Positions 55,877 through 64,000 of a DNA stretch of 64,000 bases are shown here, one piece after another. The notes beneath the pieces are model-generated. The model saw only the letters and a program-made list of their open reading frames with translations, was not told the origin of the DNA and did not search any database. Both the position numbers and the translations under genes were made by a program. This DNA is from JAFEDN01 sp963795715 (GTDB lineage: Bacteria; Pseudomonadota; Gammaproteobacteria; Coxiellales; Coxiellaceae): assembly GCA_963795715.1 (NCBI GenBank), contig CAWCIY010000002.1, forward strand, positions 372,001-436,000. Reading direction: 5' to 3'. The number at the start of each line of letters is the position of its first letter. Positions within the stretch are counted from its first letter, which is position 1.

Positions 55877-56067
55877 TGGATAAATATCCTCAAATTAAAA
55901 CAAGAAAAATGCTGGCGCTTTTTCTTTATGAACATAAGCGTATTTCTCGGTAAGGCATGTGAATTAGGTGGCATGAGTTATTGGGAATTTGCCGAAAAAA
56001 ATCGTGAACTACTATCCCCTACTTTGATAAAGATTTGCAGGCATTTAACGGATGTCTAAAATCATAA
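55876..56067 (+). pseudogene. UPF0175-family (antitoxin-like) relic
   Basis: Across two frame changes the sequence reads MLALFLYEHKRIS, GKACELGGMSYWEFAEKNREL, then YFDKDLQAFNG. This is the UPF0175 pattern (ALxLYxxxxiSlGKAAELAGmsxxeF), small proteins often paired with PIN toxins. Frame lost near 55950 and 56020. No toxin partner is visible. Confidence 0.6.
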
Positions 56068-56328
56068 TAGCAGACTCTTCAAAGAAATTTGTTGAAGATT
56101 GACACTCTAATTAGACCTCCTCATACTACGAGTATGGCTAATCGATTCCTGCTTTAAATCTAACATCATCAAATTTAGCCTGAGAAAATCTCCAGAAAAG
56201 CATTTTCATTGCGATTAACAAATTGGATATCATCGTTGGGCAAAGTCGTCCCAGCCCTTGAGAGTAAGTAATGAATACTGGAGGGCTTGGTCAACACCCT
56301 GTCTTTCCTTTTTTAAATTAGTTTTGTA

Positions 56329-56736
56329 TCAGTGCTCAATAAAAGCCTTTGCTCCTGCAACAACTATTAAATACGGATTAATTAATCCGTCAACCCTACT
56401 CAATAGATTAGGAAATTCATACTCGCAATAAGGGCATTTTGGATTGCTGCCAGCTCAAAACATGCCACCACAAGGACAAGCCGGAAGTGAACGAGAAATT
56501 TCTTCTAATAATTCCCCTGAAACACCTCGTGTCATTACTTGATGAAAATCCCCACTTCTGCGGATTACATTTAAACACTTATTACAATAAAAATGCAGAA
56601 ACAATTGAGACATACCACTATATCTCTTATATCCAAATTTTTTTTCACATATTGGACATAATATTCTACAAGGATAATTTAAAAAATTGAAACTGATAAA
56701 ATAAATTTTTAGAAATTTAAAAAATTTTTTAAACAT
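56329..56736 (-). pseudogene. Zinc-ribbon protein interrupted by a TGA
   Basis: An open part (56455-56736) holds CPICEKK, CNKC and CPCGG. After one TGA at 56455-56457 the same frame continues AGSNPKCPYCEYEFPNLLSRVDG, adding the CPYC half of the last ribbon, to a stop at 56329. The four Cys pairs would make two zinc ribbons. Family unknown. Nonsense mutation of an otherwise intact gene is the simplest view. Confidence 0.55.
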
Positions 56737-56850
56737 TCATCATCTTGAGGATCATTATTCGGCAGGATTTGCCACGATATTACCTTTAGGATCAAATATG
56801 CGCTGGGTTGACTAACACCGTTCCAACGCTTGATATTGAAAGAAAAATTT

Positions 56851-57621
56851 TTAATTAGCTGCGTTTCTTACTATTGAAATCATTTCCTTTTCGAGAGTAA
56901 TATCATCCGTTAGTTCATAGGCTCTCAAGAAGAGTTGTGTTTGCCCCCCTTCTAATAAATACTCAGATACTTTTATAAGTGTATTAACGTGTTTCTTTAA
57001 TTTCTCATTTTGAATCCGAGGAAGTGTTTCCTTTAGTCTACTTACAAAACCTAAACCATCATAGGCATATATATATTTGTCACTCTGGGGAAATTTTTGT
57101 TGGGTTAAATCAATGTCTCCCCGAAAACTGGTATCATAAAATTCCACTGCACTGAAATCATTTCCACGAAATTCATTGAATTTTCTTCGAGACATCCTTG
57201 GCGTACCAAAGAAATTAATTTTTTGTAGCTTTCCTGAAAAAACACAGTCAATAAACTGACAATCGCCAAAATTTAAGTCTCTTATATAAACATTTCTAAA
57301 AGAACAGCGGATAAATTTAGCATCTCCCGCTCCAATACCGTCCAAGCGAGAACCGTCAAAAATGCAGTCCTCATAAATAGAGGTGGGATCTATGTTAAAA
57401 TCCTCAATGTTGGATATTCCTCCTGTACCACCAAAACGCATATCCTCCACGGATAAATTTTTAAACTGACACTGTGAAAAATGACTTTTTACGACAATGA
57501 AGGAATGAATCTTTTTGCTGGAATAGTCCTCACGTTGAGCGTTTACATGCTTTAAAGTAAATATTTGACTTTTATCAAAGGGAGGACCGTCAATTTTTTT
57601 GGCTTTAACTTTAATTATCAT
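56851..57621 (-). CDS. Pentapeptide-like protein, probable immunity partner
   Basis: A 256-residue soluble protein. The middle carries loosely spaced F-x-x-C-x-F-like turns (SHFSQCQFKNLSVEDMRFGG, YEDCIFDGSRLDG, AKFIRCSFRNVYIRDLNFG, DCQFIDCVFSG), a pentapeptide-repeat-like right-handed helix; the C-terminal 70 residues are helical. Its ATG overlaps the stop of the upstream candidate toxin by 4 bp, the usual arrangement for a toxin and its immunity protein. The immunity role is inferred from position only. I do not recognise the specific family. Confidence 0.55.
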   Translation of the reverse strand: MIIKVKAKKIDGPPFDKSQIFTLKHVNAQREDYSSKKIHSFIVVKSHFSQCQFKNLSVEDMRFGGTGGISNIEDFNIDPTSIYEDCIFDGSRLDGIGAGDAKFIRCSFRNVYIRDLNFGDCQFIDCVFSGKLQKINFFGTPRMSRRKFNEFRGNDFSAVEFYDTSFRGDIDLTQQKFPQSDKYIYAYDGLGFVSRLKETLPRIQNEKLKKHVNTLIKVSEYLLEGGQTQLFLRAYELTDDITLEKEMISIVRNAAN

Positions 57622-58095
57622 GGCGTATATCCTATCGTTTCACTTTCTACAACGTTTCGTTGCCAAACGGCAATGGGTGTACCGGGATATCTAATCATAT
57701 GGCCGGGCACTCCTTTCGGGGTCGTCAATTCAACTAATCTATCTTCCAACCCATTGTCCAAAGTAAAATCAACACCTTTCCTCGAATAGATAACCGAGTC
57801 ATCAAATACCTTATTTAATATTTCCGCCGTCGTATTGTGCACTGCCTTACCTAAGGCTAAATTTCTCATACTAGGATAATTTTCATATTGGGCAGATTCT
57901 TTTTCACTCAAAGAATTTAAAAGTTCTTTCAGCGGAAGATTAGCAGATTTATTTGCTACCCATTCTACCAATTCTACGTTAGATTTGAAACCATTTTTAA
58001 CTAAAAATAGCTCTTTTGCGATGTCCGATGTGGTTTTGAAAGAACTGCCTTGTTGAAGGATTCGTTCCCCCTCTGCAATAATGGCAGAGGATGAA
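57618..58095 (-). CDS. Candidate C-terminal toxin domain of the kinase-Rhs locus
   Basis: This frame reads AIIAEGERILQQGSSFKTTS then DIAKELFLVKNGFKSNVELV, helical linker material, and a tip with GKAVHNTTAEILNKVFDDSV, RKGVDFTLDNG and VELTTPKGVPGHM. GVDF followed by VELTT resembles the acidic core of PD-(D/E)xK-type nucleases, with Thr instead of Lys, so this is tentative. The frame continues from the Rhs-containing gene upstream after one frame change at about 58060-58095, so it is probably the severed tip of that protein. It ends in an ATGA overlap with the next gene. Confidence 0.5.
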
Positions 58096-60019
58096 TCTCC
58101 TGTCCTGCGGTGGCGTATTCGTATTGCGTAGTTTCTTTGGAAAGCGGCCCGTCCGTGTAACTGACATATTGATCCTTTCGAATCAGCCGGGATTGGCTGT
58201 CCAGGAAAAAATCCGCCATCCAGGCGCTTCTCACTTCTACACCGACTTTTCCCGAAGAATAAGTAAAATCCGTTCTACATTGACCGTCAGCCGCCGGTAA
58301 ATAAAGGGTCTGCACCCGGTAACTCAAAACGCTATTTTGTGAAAAGCTCACAAAATCGATCGTTAATTGGGTACCGTCGTCTTGCTGGATGCTCTTTAAC
58401 AGCGGCGGATTGATGGAAGAATAACCGTATTGAGTTTGATAAACCGCCGTTAAATCCTGACCGTTGAGAGAAGCACCGGATGTGATTAATAAACCGTTTT
58501 TATCAAAATCATAAGACTGGATATAAGAACCGTAATCCTGACCGGGCTTTTTCACGCGGATTCTATCCAGACGCCCACCGTCAGATTTTGAGTTGCTGTC
58601 GAGCCAGTATTCAATTCCGGAAGGCCCGCTGATGTATTGCAATGTTCCTCTGACAGGATCGATATAATTGAAAGCGGTGACATTGCCCCAGGCGTCGCGG
58701 CGTTCCTCAATTTTTCCATATTTGTTATAACGCTCGCAGACCTGGGTTCCCGGATGATACCAAAACCACTGGTAATTTTGATCATCGTAAACAAGATAAG
58801 GCGTGCCGTTCATTAAACCCGGAGCAAAATACATTTTCTGCGATGAGGAGCCGGAATAAAAAGTGTAAGGAGTTTCGTGCCCGTCTGCTTCGGTAAAAAT
58901 AATCTGTTTGGCGTCGGCTGTGTCCGGTGGTACAAAATTTTTGAGAGGAAGTCGCCATGCCGAAGCGGTGGGGGATTGGCTGTTATAGCAATACCCCAAA
59001 ATCACCGCTTCTTTAAATTCCGGAAAGATCAAGGCCCTGTCGGCCACAGTCAGATTGAAGCTGGCGATGTTATAAAATACCCGAACTTTTCCCTTAATCA
59101 CTACAGCCATCTTTCCGCTAAATGGAATTCGCCGAGCCACTATTTCCCAAAGCACCGTCCCAAGACTATAAATATCCGCTGCTGCAGAATGTGGATTTCC
59201 TTCAAATAACTCAGGCGCCATCCACGGTATTGTGCCCGCCGCAGATTGGCTACCTTGTCGGGATTGAGTCGAGGCGGAAGATTTTATTTGCGATAAGCCA
59301 AAGTCTGCTATCTTAGCTTCTCCAAACGTATTCAATAAAACATTATCACTTTTGAGATCGCGATGAAAAATATTAATGCTGTGTAGAGCGTGCAGTCCAT
59401 AACTGATTTGCTTTCCCCATAACAATTGTTGGGCGTAATCAATTCTGATCTCCGACTTAGCCAAACGCTGAGTTAATGTGGCTCCATCGCAATATTCCAT
59501 TACCAAACCATAAGAAGGTTCTAGAAAAATTCCACGAAAACCTACTAAGTATTTTGATCTCAATTTATCCATAGCTTTCGCTTCATGCAATATAGCTTTA
59601 CGATCTTTTTCAGACAATATACCTCGAAAATCATAGATTTTGATCGCTACGGGTTCTCTACGGAAAGTTCCTAAAAAAACCTGTCCATAGGCACCTCTAC
59701 CCAAAGGCTTAGTTTCATCATAGACCAAATCTGTGTAACTAATTTGTATATCACGAACACTCTCTGGAAAGTGCACAGATGCGCTCGAATCTTGAGGCGA
59801 TCCTGAAGAAGGATTACTGAGGTCACTCTTGAATTCCGGGCCATTTTGTTTTATATCAGTGGCGCCCCCTGTACTTTTTGTTTCCATATGAGGAATACCC
59901 GGCATAGATTCTATAAGTATTTGAGGCGATCCCATAGAAGAATTGCTGAGTTGACTCAAAAATTGTGGCCCTGACTGCAGAGTATCATCCTGCTCTTGGC
60001 CCGATTCCATTTTAAACAT
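58001..60019 (-). CDS. Kinase-Rhs chimera
   Basis: A 672-residue frame. Residues 1-85 are low complexity with two GPxFxSxLSNxSxGSPQ repeats. Residues about 94-312 are a kinase: GRGAYGQVF, VAIK (Lys127), Glu in LHEAKAM, HRDLKSDN (219-226), DFG, WMAPE, DIYSLGTVLWE. The C-lobe stops near residue 312, where the related kinase continues with its conserved RPTAEQ end. From about 314 the protein becomes Rhs/YD-like: RDAWGNVTAFNYIDPVRGTL (near 441), GPSGIEYWLDSNS, YDFDKNGLLI, YQTQYGYSSINPPLLKSIQQ, TTQYEYATAGQ (near 630). The final 30 residues look out of frame; the toxin frame continues beyond. SD AGGAG lies before the ATG. Confidence 0.75.
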   Translation of the reverse strand: MFKMESGQEQDDTLQSGPQFLSQLSNSSMGSPQILIESMPGIPHMETKSTGGATDIKQNGPEFKSDLSNPSSGSPQDSSASVHFPESVRDIQISYTDLVYDETKPLGRGAYGQVFLGTFRREPVAIKIYDFRGILSEKDRKAILHEAKAMDKLRSKYLVGFRGIFLEPSYGLVMEYCDGATLTQRLAKSEIRIDYAQQLLWGKQISYGLHALHSINIFHRDLKSDNVLLNTFGEAKIADFGLSQIKSSASTQSRQGSQSAAGTIPWMAPELFEGNPHSAAADIYSLGTVLWEIVARRIPFSGKMAVVIKGKVRVFYNIASFNLTVADRALIFPEFKEAVILGYCYNSQSPTASAWRLPLKNFVPPDTADAKQIIFTEADGHETPYTFYSGSSSQKMYFAPGLMNGTPYLVYDDQNYQWFWYHPGTQVCERYNKYGKIEERRDAWGNVTAFNYIDPVRGTLQYISGPSGIEYWLDSNSKSDGGRLDRIRVKKPGQDYGSYIQSYDFDKNGLLITSGASLNGQDLTAVYQTQYGYSSINPPLLKSIQQDDGTQLTIDFVSFSQNSVLSYRVQTLYLPAADGQCRTDFTYSSGKVGVEVRSAWMADFFLDSQSRLIRKDQYVSYTDGPLSKETTQYEYATAGQEIHPLPLLQRGNESFNKAVLSKPHRTSQKSYF

Positions 60020-60142
60020 AACTCCTCCTAATTTATCTATCTACAAACCTACAAGCGAGTAGCAATCCTCTAATCAAGTGTCCTTATAATGGCAAACGCA
60101 TTGAAACCACTAACATTCATTTTTGCTCCATATTTTTTATAT

Positions 60143-61600
60143 TCATTTGGTATTATGAAAGTGTGTACTTGTCTGAGTTGAAGATGAAGAATGATTCATT
60201 TGATTAAGAAAGGCTGTATCATTAGTAGATACTTTTCCAGCAGCATGTTCATATTTCTTTTGCCATTGTTTTGCTTGTTTTTCATCTTTAACGGTTCCCA
60301 CTCCATAACGATAAGCTTCTGCTAAATTTCTCATAGCTAAAATCTCACCAGAAGCGGCTAAAAACGTCAACAAAGAAACAGCTCGCTGTTGATCTGCCTG
60401 CTTTTCAGTTTCTTTACTGCCTTCGCCGCGTATCAGCAAAACCGCCAATTTGGTTCCTGCTTTGGCAATTTTTTTTGACCAGGCAATTTCGTATTGTTCA
60501 CGTGCCTTAGCATAATTTTTTTCAAAATGATATTTTTTGGCAAGTTCATAAGCTGATTTTCCGGAAGAAGAATTTTTCTTCTCATCCACAAACGAAGCAG
60601 GAGGACTTGAGGGCGAAAGTGACGATATCGAATTCAATGTTAATTGTGATGTAAACTGTGGCGAAAGAGAGGGGACAGAATATTTATTTTCTATATCCCC
60701 TTTTTTTTCTCTTTTGATTTCACGAGTGGTCTGCGGTTCATGCGGTAATGAGCGTGTTGGAGAATTGAATTGATATTTTTCATCAAATTCGCGATTTTTA
60801 TGTTTTAACAATTCCAAAGCATTCATAAATGCTTTTTGTCTTTGAATATATTGCTCTCGGCAAGCCTGACGATATTTTAATAACTTAGGTTCAAGACGAC
60901 CAATACCTAACACAGTAGGTAAAATGCCTAATGGTTCAAATTGGGTTAACTCTTTAATGTAATTCTCAAAGGATTGCCATTGTCCAGTCTCTAAGGGATG
61001 CCAGGAACGGCAATCGCGAATCAGAAATTTGTTAACTGTAGCAAAGGTTGCATTATAATCACCATCAAACATTAAAGGTAGTAGAAAATCTGCGCTTTTT
61101 TCATCTTGAGTAGATCTTTGTCTATATTCATCGAGCGCGAATTTAAGCTCTTTACTCACATTGGTTTCAACACCAGGTTTGGTTCTCTCTGCATAGCGAT
61201 GAGTGCCAATTAATAGAATATACTAACTTTGCTTAATATTAGAACGCATTTGTATATCCAGATCACCGGTCATTCGTTGTAAATCTAACCAGGGGATCAA
61301 TCCTGCATGAGTAAGATTTTCAGCTAAATATTTAAGAAAAGCCTGCAAATGGGTAAATTTAGTTGTCCCCTCATTTTCCCAGGCGTAACTCAGAAATACC
61401 TGCGTTTGAGTTACATTCAAACGATGATTTTCTTCAAGCGTTTCCGGTAAATATAATCTTGCTTGATCCGCCATCATGGCTTTAACTTCTCCAAGAAAAT
61501 CTTTCAATAAATTTTGGCGTTCTTTGAGATCAGCTTGCTGCACTTGCTGACGCAAGTGAATCAATTCTTCAATCTCGGATTTAACCAACGGCTTACTCAT
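60143..61600 (-). pseudogene. TIR/SEFIR plus Sel1-like repeat protein interrupted by one amber codon
   Basis: From the ATG at 61600 (SD AGGAG at 61607-61611) the frame reads a coiled coil, then VFLSYAWENEGTTKFTHLQA and GLIPWLDLQRMTGDLDIQM, a TIR/SEFIR-like start. A TAG at 61223-61225 follows NIKQS. The same frame continues without change as YILLIGTHRYAERTKPG, ending the TIR-like domain, then a helical region and Sel1/TPR-type repeats (AYELAKKYHFEKNYAKAREQ; GEILAMRNLAEAYRYGVGTV). So one nonsense codon splits a 485-codon gene. A downstream start (GTG at 61159) could give the C-terminal 338 residues. Possible NADase or scaffold role is inferred from the fold only. Confidence 0.75.
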
Positions 61601-61701
61601 AGTTTTACTCCTAAATGACAAATTTTAAAACAGCGATTTTAGTACTACCCAACTTACCTTGATCCCCACATCGGGATTCTTTTGAGGTGTTTATAGTCCG
61701 A

Positions 61702-64000
61702 CTAGCTGAAACTATTTATCATTGTCGAACGTATTGCTGTCTCAATTCCTTGCCTAATTTGTGTCCTGTAGAGTAATAATTCTTCTCCTATATACTCAAC
61801 AGTGGTGCTCCAGTCAAGCTCAGGCTGATCTTCAAATTCTTTACCAGGTTTGTCCAATTTCCGGGTAGACTTTTTCTTTACCCATGTTAGAATTTCGTCC
61901 CACGTGGGACGATCAATGTCCCACCAATCATTTTGTATTACCCTGGCATGGTGAGTTTGCAAAAATTTATTGGGCGTGATTTTGGATAAAACCTTATGCC
62001 ATTCCGCAAAAGTTTTTGGCGTAAGTTTCGATACGGCAAATACTTCACGGTAGTGAGTCAGGTTATGTTTTTCACATTCCGACCAAGTTATCGGAGCTAT
62101 ACCATCTGCTTCTCGCAATAAAGCATACACAATCACAGGACTCATTCCCCACACTGCTGCGCCTAAAGGATGTTCACCCTTAACATCAGTTATGTTCGGT
62201 TTAGCTCCTTGTTTTAATAAGGCAGTCATTGTTTCCTCATCTCCTTGTTTGCAAGCTGTAATCAGTTGACTTTGCAATAGCTGAACTTCCTTTATATCCA
62301 TCGGCTTGCCAGTTGGTCTAGGAGCGGGCATTAATCTCTGGCTATCAAATAACAACTTGGATGACTGTTTGCTATGATCCCCCCGACATAATAAATTAGA
62401 CTTCAGCAATTCCATCTGCTGTGTTCGCGTTTTCCATAAAGATTGGAGAGCAATTAAGTCTGCCTTAGCCTCCCAGGGCGGCACTATTGACCCTGGCCGG
62501 CCCTCTCGATGTATTGCAAAACTAAAATTATATCTTATACATGCATAATTAATGCCTAGCCCATCTAAAAATGAGGGCGCTGTAAACCATGTCCCTTTAA
62601 TATATTTTGTTTTTGATTGGGTGTCCCGAACCTTTAGCTCTTGTGTCCGTGGTAATTGAGACGCCCATTCTATCGGACATGGATAAAATGAACGATCTGA
62701 TCGCACATATTCATTCACGAAATGCACAGGCAACATTTTCTGCGCCCCACCAACTGCTTTACACCAATGTGTTCCCGCATATCCACCATAATTCCATTGT
62801 TCGGGAACCTTATCTACATAAGTTTGTAGTGCATCAATTAATGGCTGCAAACTAAAATGTTTTCCTTGTGGTAAATCTTGGTCTTTTTGCGACTCCCATA
62901 TGGATAATTGTTCAGCTTGTATCTCTTTCGATAAATGTTTTTGGATCATTTTCCACATGTGCCAGTCCATCGCCCAAAACGCATATTGAAATGCTGTAAT
63001 TTGTTTAAATTCACGACCTGATAAATCCGTCACTCTTCCCATATGTAGTAATAAATTCTTATCTTTTTGAATCAAAGTTTCTGCTTTATCCTGCTCACCT
63101 CCTACAACAAATTGCAGTAGTTGTTTTAGATCTTTAATATCCATTTCTTGAATCGGAGGCTTAGGCGCAGGCATCATTGTTTCACTACTGGAAGACATGT
63201 CTGGAAGATTTAGCTTGATTTCTTTTTTCCCTCCCGTATAAATACCTTCCAGTTTTTTTGATATATCGAGATTTTTTACGCTTGATCTAACATGTTTGAG
63301 ATCACTTCCACTAGATGATAAAGAAGGAGATAAGCCTTCAAGGTTTCTCAACGCAGTTTCAAATTGATACCCCACTTGTTCCGCTGTTGGGCGTTGCTTA
63401 GCTTCCAAATGACAGCACGCCGTGATCATCAACCGAAATATTTCCGGGCAGGGAGTCGGCAGTGGATCACGTTTTCCTTGCACAGCCATAGAGATCATTT
63501 GACCCGCTAGCAGTCCCGCATACGGCATCTTCCGGCTTACGATTTCCCAGAGCACCACCCCTAAACTATACACGTCGGCTTTCTTAGAGTTTGATTCGCC
63601 GTTGTGCAACTCCGGGGCCATCCAAGGTAATGTCCCTACAGTCCCCATAGCGCTACCTATTTTTTCGTGGCTCGCTGAAGTCGATTTAATTATGGATAAT
63701 CCAAAATCTCCCACTTTGGCTTCTTCGCGACCGTTCAGTAAAATATTTTTACTTTTAAGATCGCGATGCAAGATATTTAAGCTATGCAGTTGGTTTAAAC
63801 CATGGCTAATTTGCACTGCCCAACGCATTTGCTGTGGAAAAGCCAATCCTCCAGTGGTTTCTTTAAGACGTGCTTCTAATGTTCCACCCTCTGCGTATTC
63901 CATGACAAGGCAATAATTCTGATCAAAGCTGACGCCATAAAAACCAATTAAATAAGGTGATGATTGCGGTAATCTCGCCATTAAACCAGCTTCTTTTAAT
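61702..64000 (-). CDS. TKL-like kinase with repeat module and ankyrin repeat (5' end outside window)
   Basis: The frame is open to the window edge, so the glycine loop and VAIK lysine lie outside. Visible parts: HRDLKSKNILL, VGDFGLS, WMAPELH, KADVYSLGVVLWEI, RPTAEQV; then a module (SGREFKQITAFQYAFWAMDW, GKHFSLQPLIDALQ, LLPVHFVNEYVRSDRSFYP, ALQSLWKTRTQQMELLKSNL) homologous to the two in the 1012-residue kinase; then ankyrin-like LITACKQGDEETMTALLKQG and KGEHPLGAAVWGMSPVIVYA, and a charged C-terminus. The module and kinase are in the same order as at 49055-52093, so the two are paralogues with different tails. Confidence 0.85.
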   Translation of the reverse strand, partial: LKEAGLMARLPQSSPYLIGFYGVSFDQNYCLVMEYAEGGTLEARLKETTGGLAFPQQMRWAVQISHGLNQLHSLNILHRDLKSKNILLNGREEAKVGDFGLSIIKSTSASHEKIGSAMGTVGTLPWMAPELHNGESNSKKADVYSLGVVLWEIVSRKMPYAGLLAGQMISMAVQGKRDPLPTPCPEIFRLMITACCHLEAKQRPTAEQVGYQFETALRNLEGLSPSLSSSGSDLKHVRSSVKNLDISKKLEGIYTGGKKEIKLNLPDMSSSSETMMPAPKPPIQEMDIKDLKQLLQFVVGGEQDKAETLIQKDKNLLLHMGRVTDLSGREFKQITAFQYAFWAMDWHMWKMIQKHLSKEIQAEQLSIWESQKDQDLPQGKHFSLQPLIDALQTYVDKVPEQWNYGGYAGTHWCKAVGGAQKMLPVHFVNEYVRSDRSFYPCPIEWASQLPRTQELKVRDTQSKTKYIKGTWFTAPSFLDGLGINYACIRYNFSFAIHREGRPGSIVPPWEAKADLIALQSLWKTRTQQMELLKSNLLCRGDHSKQSSKLLFDSQRLMPAPRPTGKPMDIKEVQLLQSQLITACKQGDEETMTALLKQGAKPNITDVKGEHPLGAAVWGMSPVIVYALLREADGIAPITWSECEKHNLTHYREVFAVSKLTPKTFAEWHKVLSKITPNKFLQTHHARVIQNDWWDIDRPTWDEILTWVKKKSTRKLDKPGKEFEDQPELDWSTTVEYIGEELLLYRTQIRQGIETAIRSTMINSFS

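Noticed and set aside
61223..61225. Stop-codon recoding (readthrough of TAG here, TAG at 55402 and TGA at 56455)
   Set aside because: The three sites use different stops, lack shared context or a suppressor tRNA in the window, and lie among other broken genes, so mutation or error is simpler.

Overview
The window looks like a chromosome segment from an AT-rich, host-associated gammaproteobacterium, most likely of the order Legionellales (Coxiella, Rickettsiella, Diplorickettsia or Berkiella-like). Two observations point there: the housekeeping gene orders are gammaproteobacterial (pncC-recA-recX-alaS-lysC-csrA beside mutS; rsfS-rlmH-mrdA-mrdB-mltB; yciO-scpA-scpB), and they sit beside large proteins with eukaryotic-type kinase, ankyrin, TPR, Sel1-like and TIR/SEFIR domains. 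The genus is inference.

Layout. 0-5.6 kb: a truncated dehydrogenase relic, an unknown 351-residue protein, a small exported protein flanked by two copies of a 61-bp repeat, an FMN reductase/FcoT thioesterase pair, a CsiV-like protein and a UMF1-type transporter. 5.6-14.4 kb: a lytic transglycosylase, methylcitrate genes prpC and prpD (prpD frameshifted), an unknown coiled-coil protein, an indoleamine 2,3-dioxygenase, murI, msrB and an MFS transporter. 14.4-15.1 kb: two tRNA-Arg genes and a tRNA-Ser with a duplicated spacer carrying cut-off tRNA-Arg heads. 15.1-20 kb: an ankyrin pseudogene facing a 1349-residue kinase/ankyrin protein. 20.5-29.6 kb: csrA is intact, but lysC, alaS, recX, recA, pncC and mutS are all recognisable end to end and all broken by many single-base frame changes; mutS also carries an in-frame palindromic repeat insertion. 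29.6-46.6 kb: an intact core block: HAD phosphatase, ScpAB, YciO, YciB, a BolA-RsfS fusion, RlmH, PBP2, RodA, MltB, a TPR-methyltransferase, YciA, DoxX, a cupin, UvrB, a c-type cytochrome and an aminotransferase.

46.7-64 kb: after an M24 peptidase and a tRNA-Asn the sequence becomes accessory. It holds three TKL-like kinases (one cut by the window edge), a TPR protein with 87-residue repeats, degraded Nudix and UPF0175 genes, a zinc-ribbon gene with an internal stop, a TIR/SEFIR gene interrupted by one amber codon, and a locus where a kinase domain runs into Rhs/YD sequence, then a candidate toxin tip that overlaps a likely immunity gene by four bases. Two of the kinases share a roughly 240-residue repeat module that I cannot name.

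How it fits together: the core block supplies cell-wall elongation (PBP2, RodA, MltB), chromosome segregation (ScpAB) and DNA repair. The accessory region looks like a store of effectors and toxins that is expanding by duplication and recombination while individual members decay. The dense frameshifts in essential genes such as alaS are either local sequence error or very recent decay; the window alone cannot decide.
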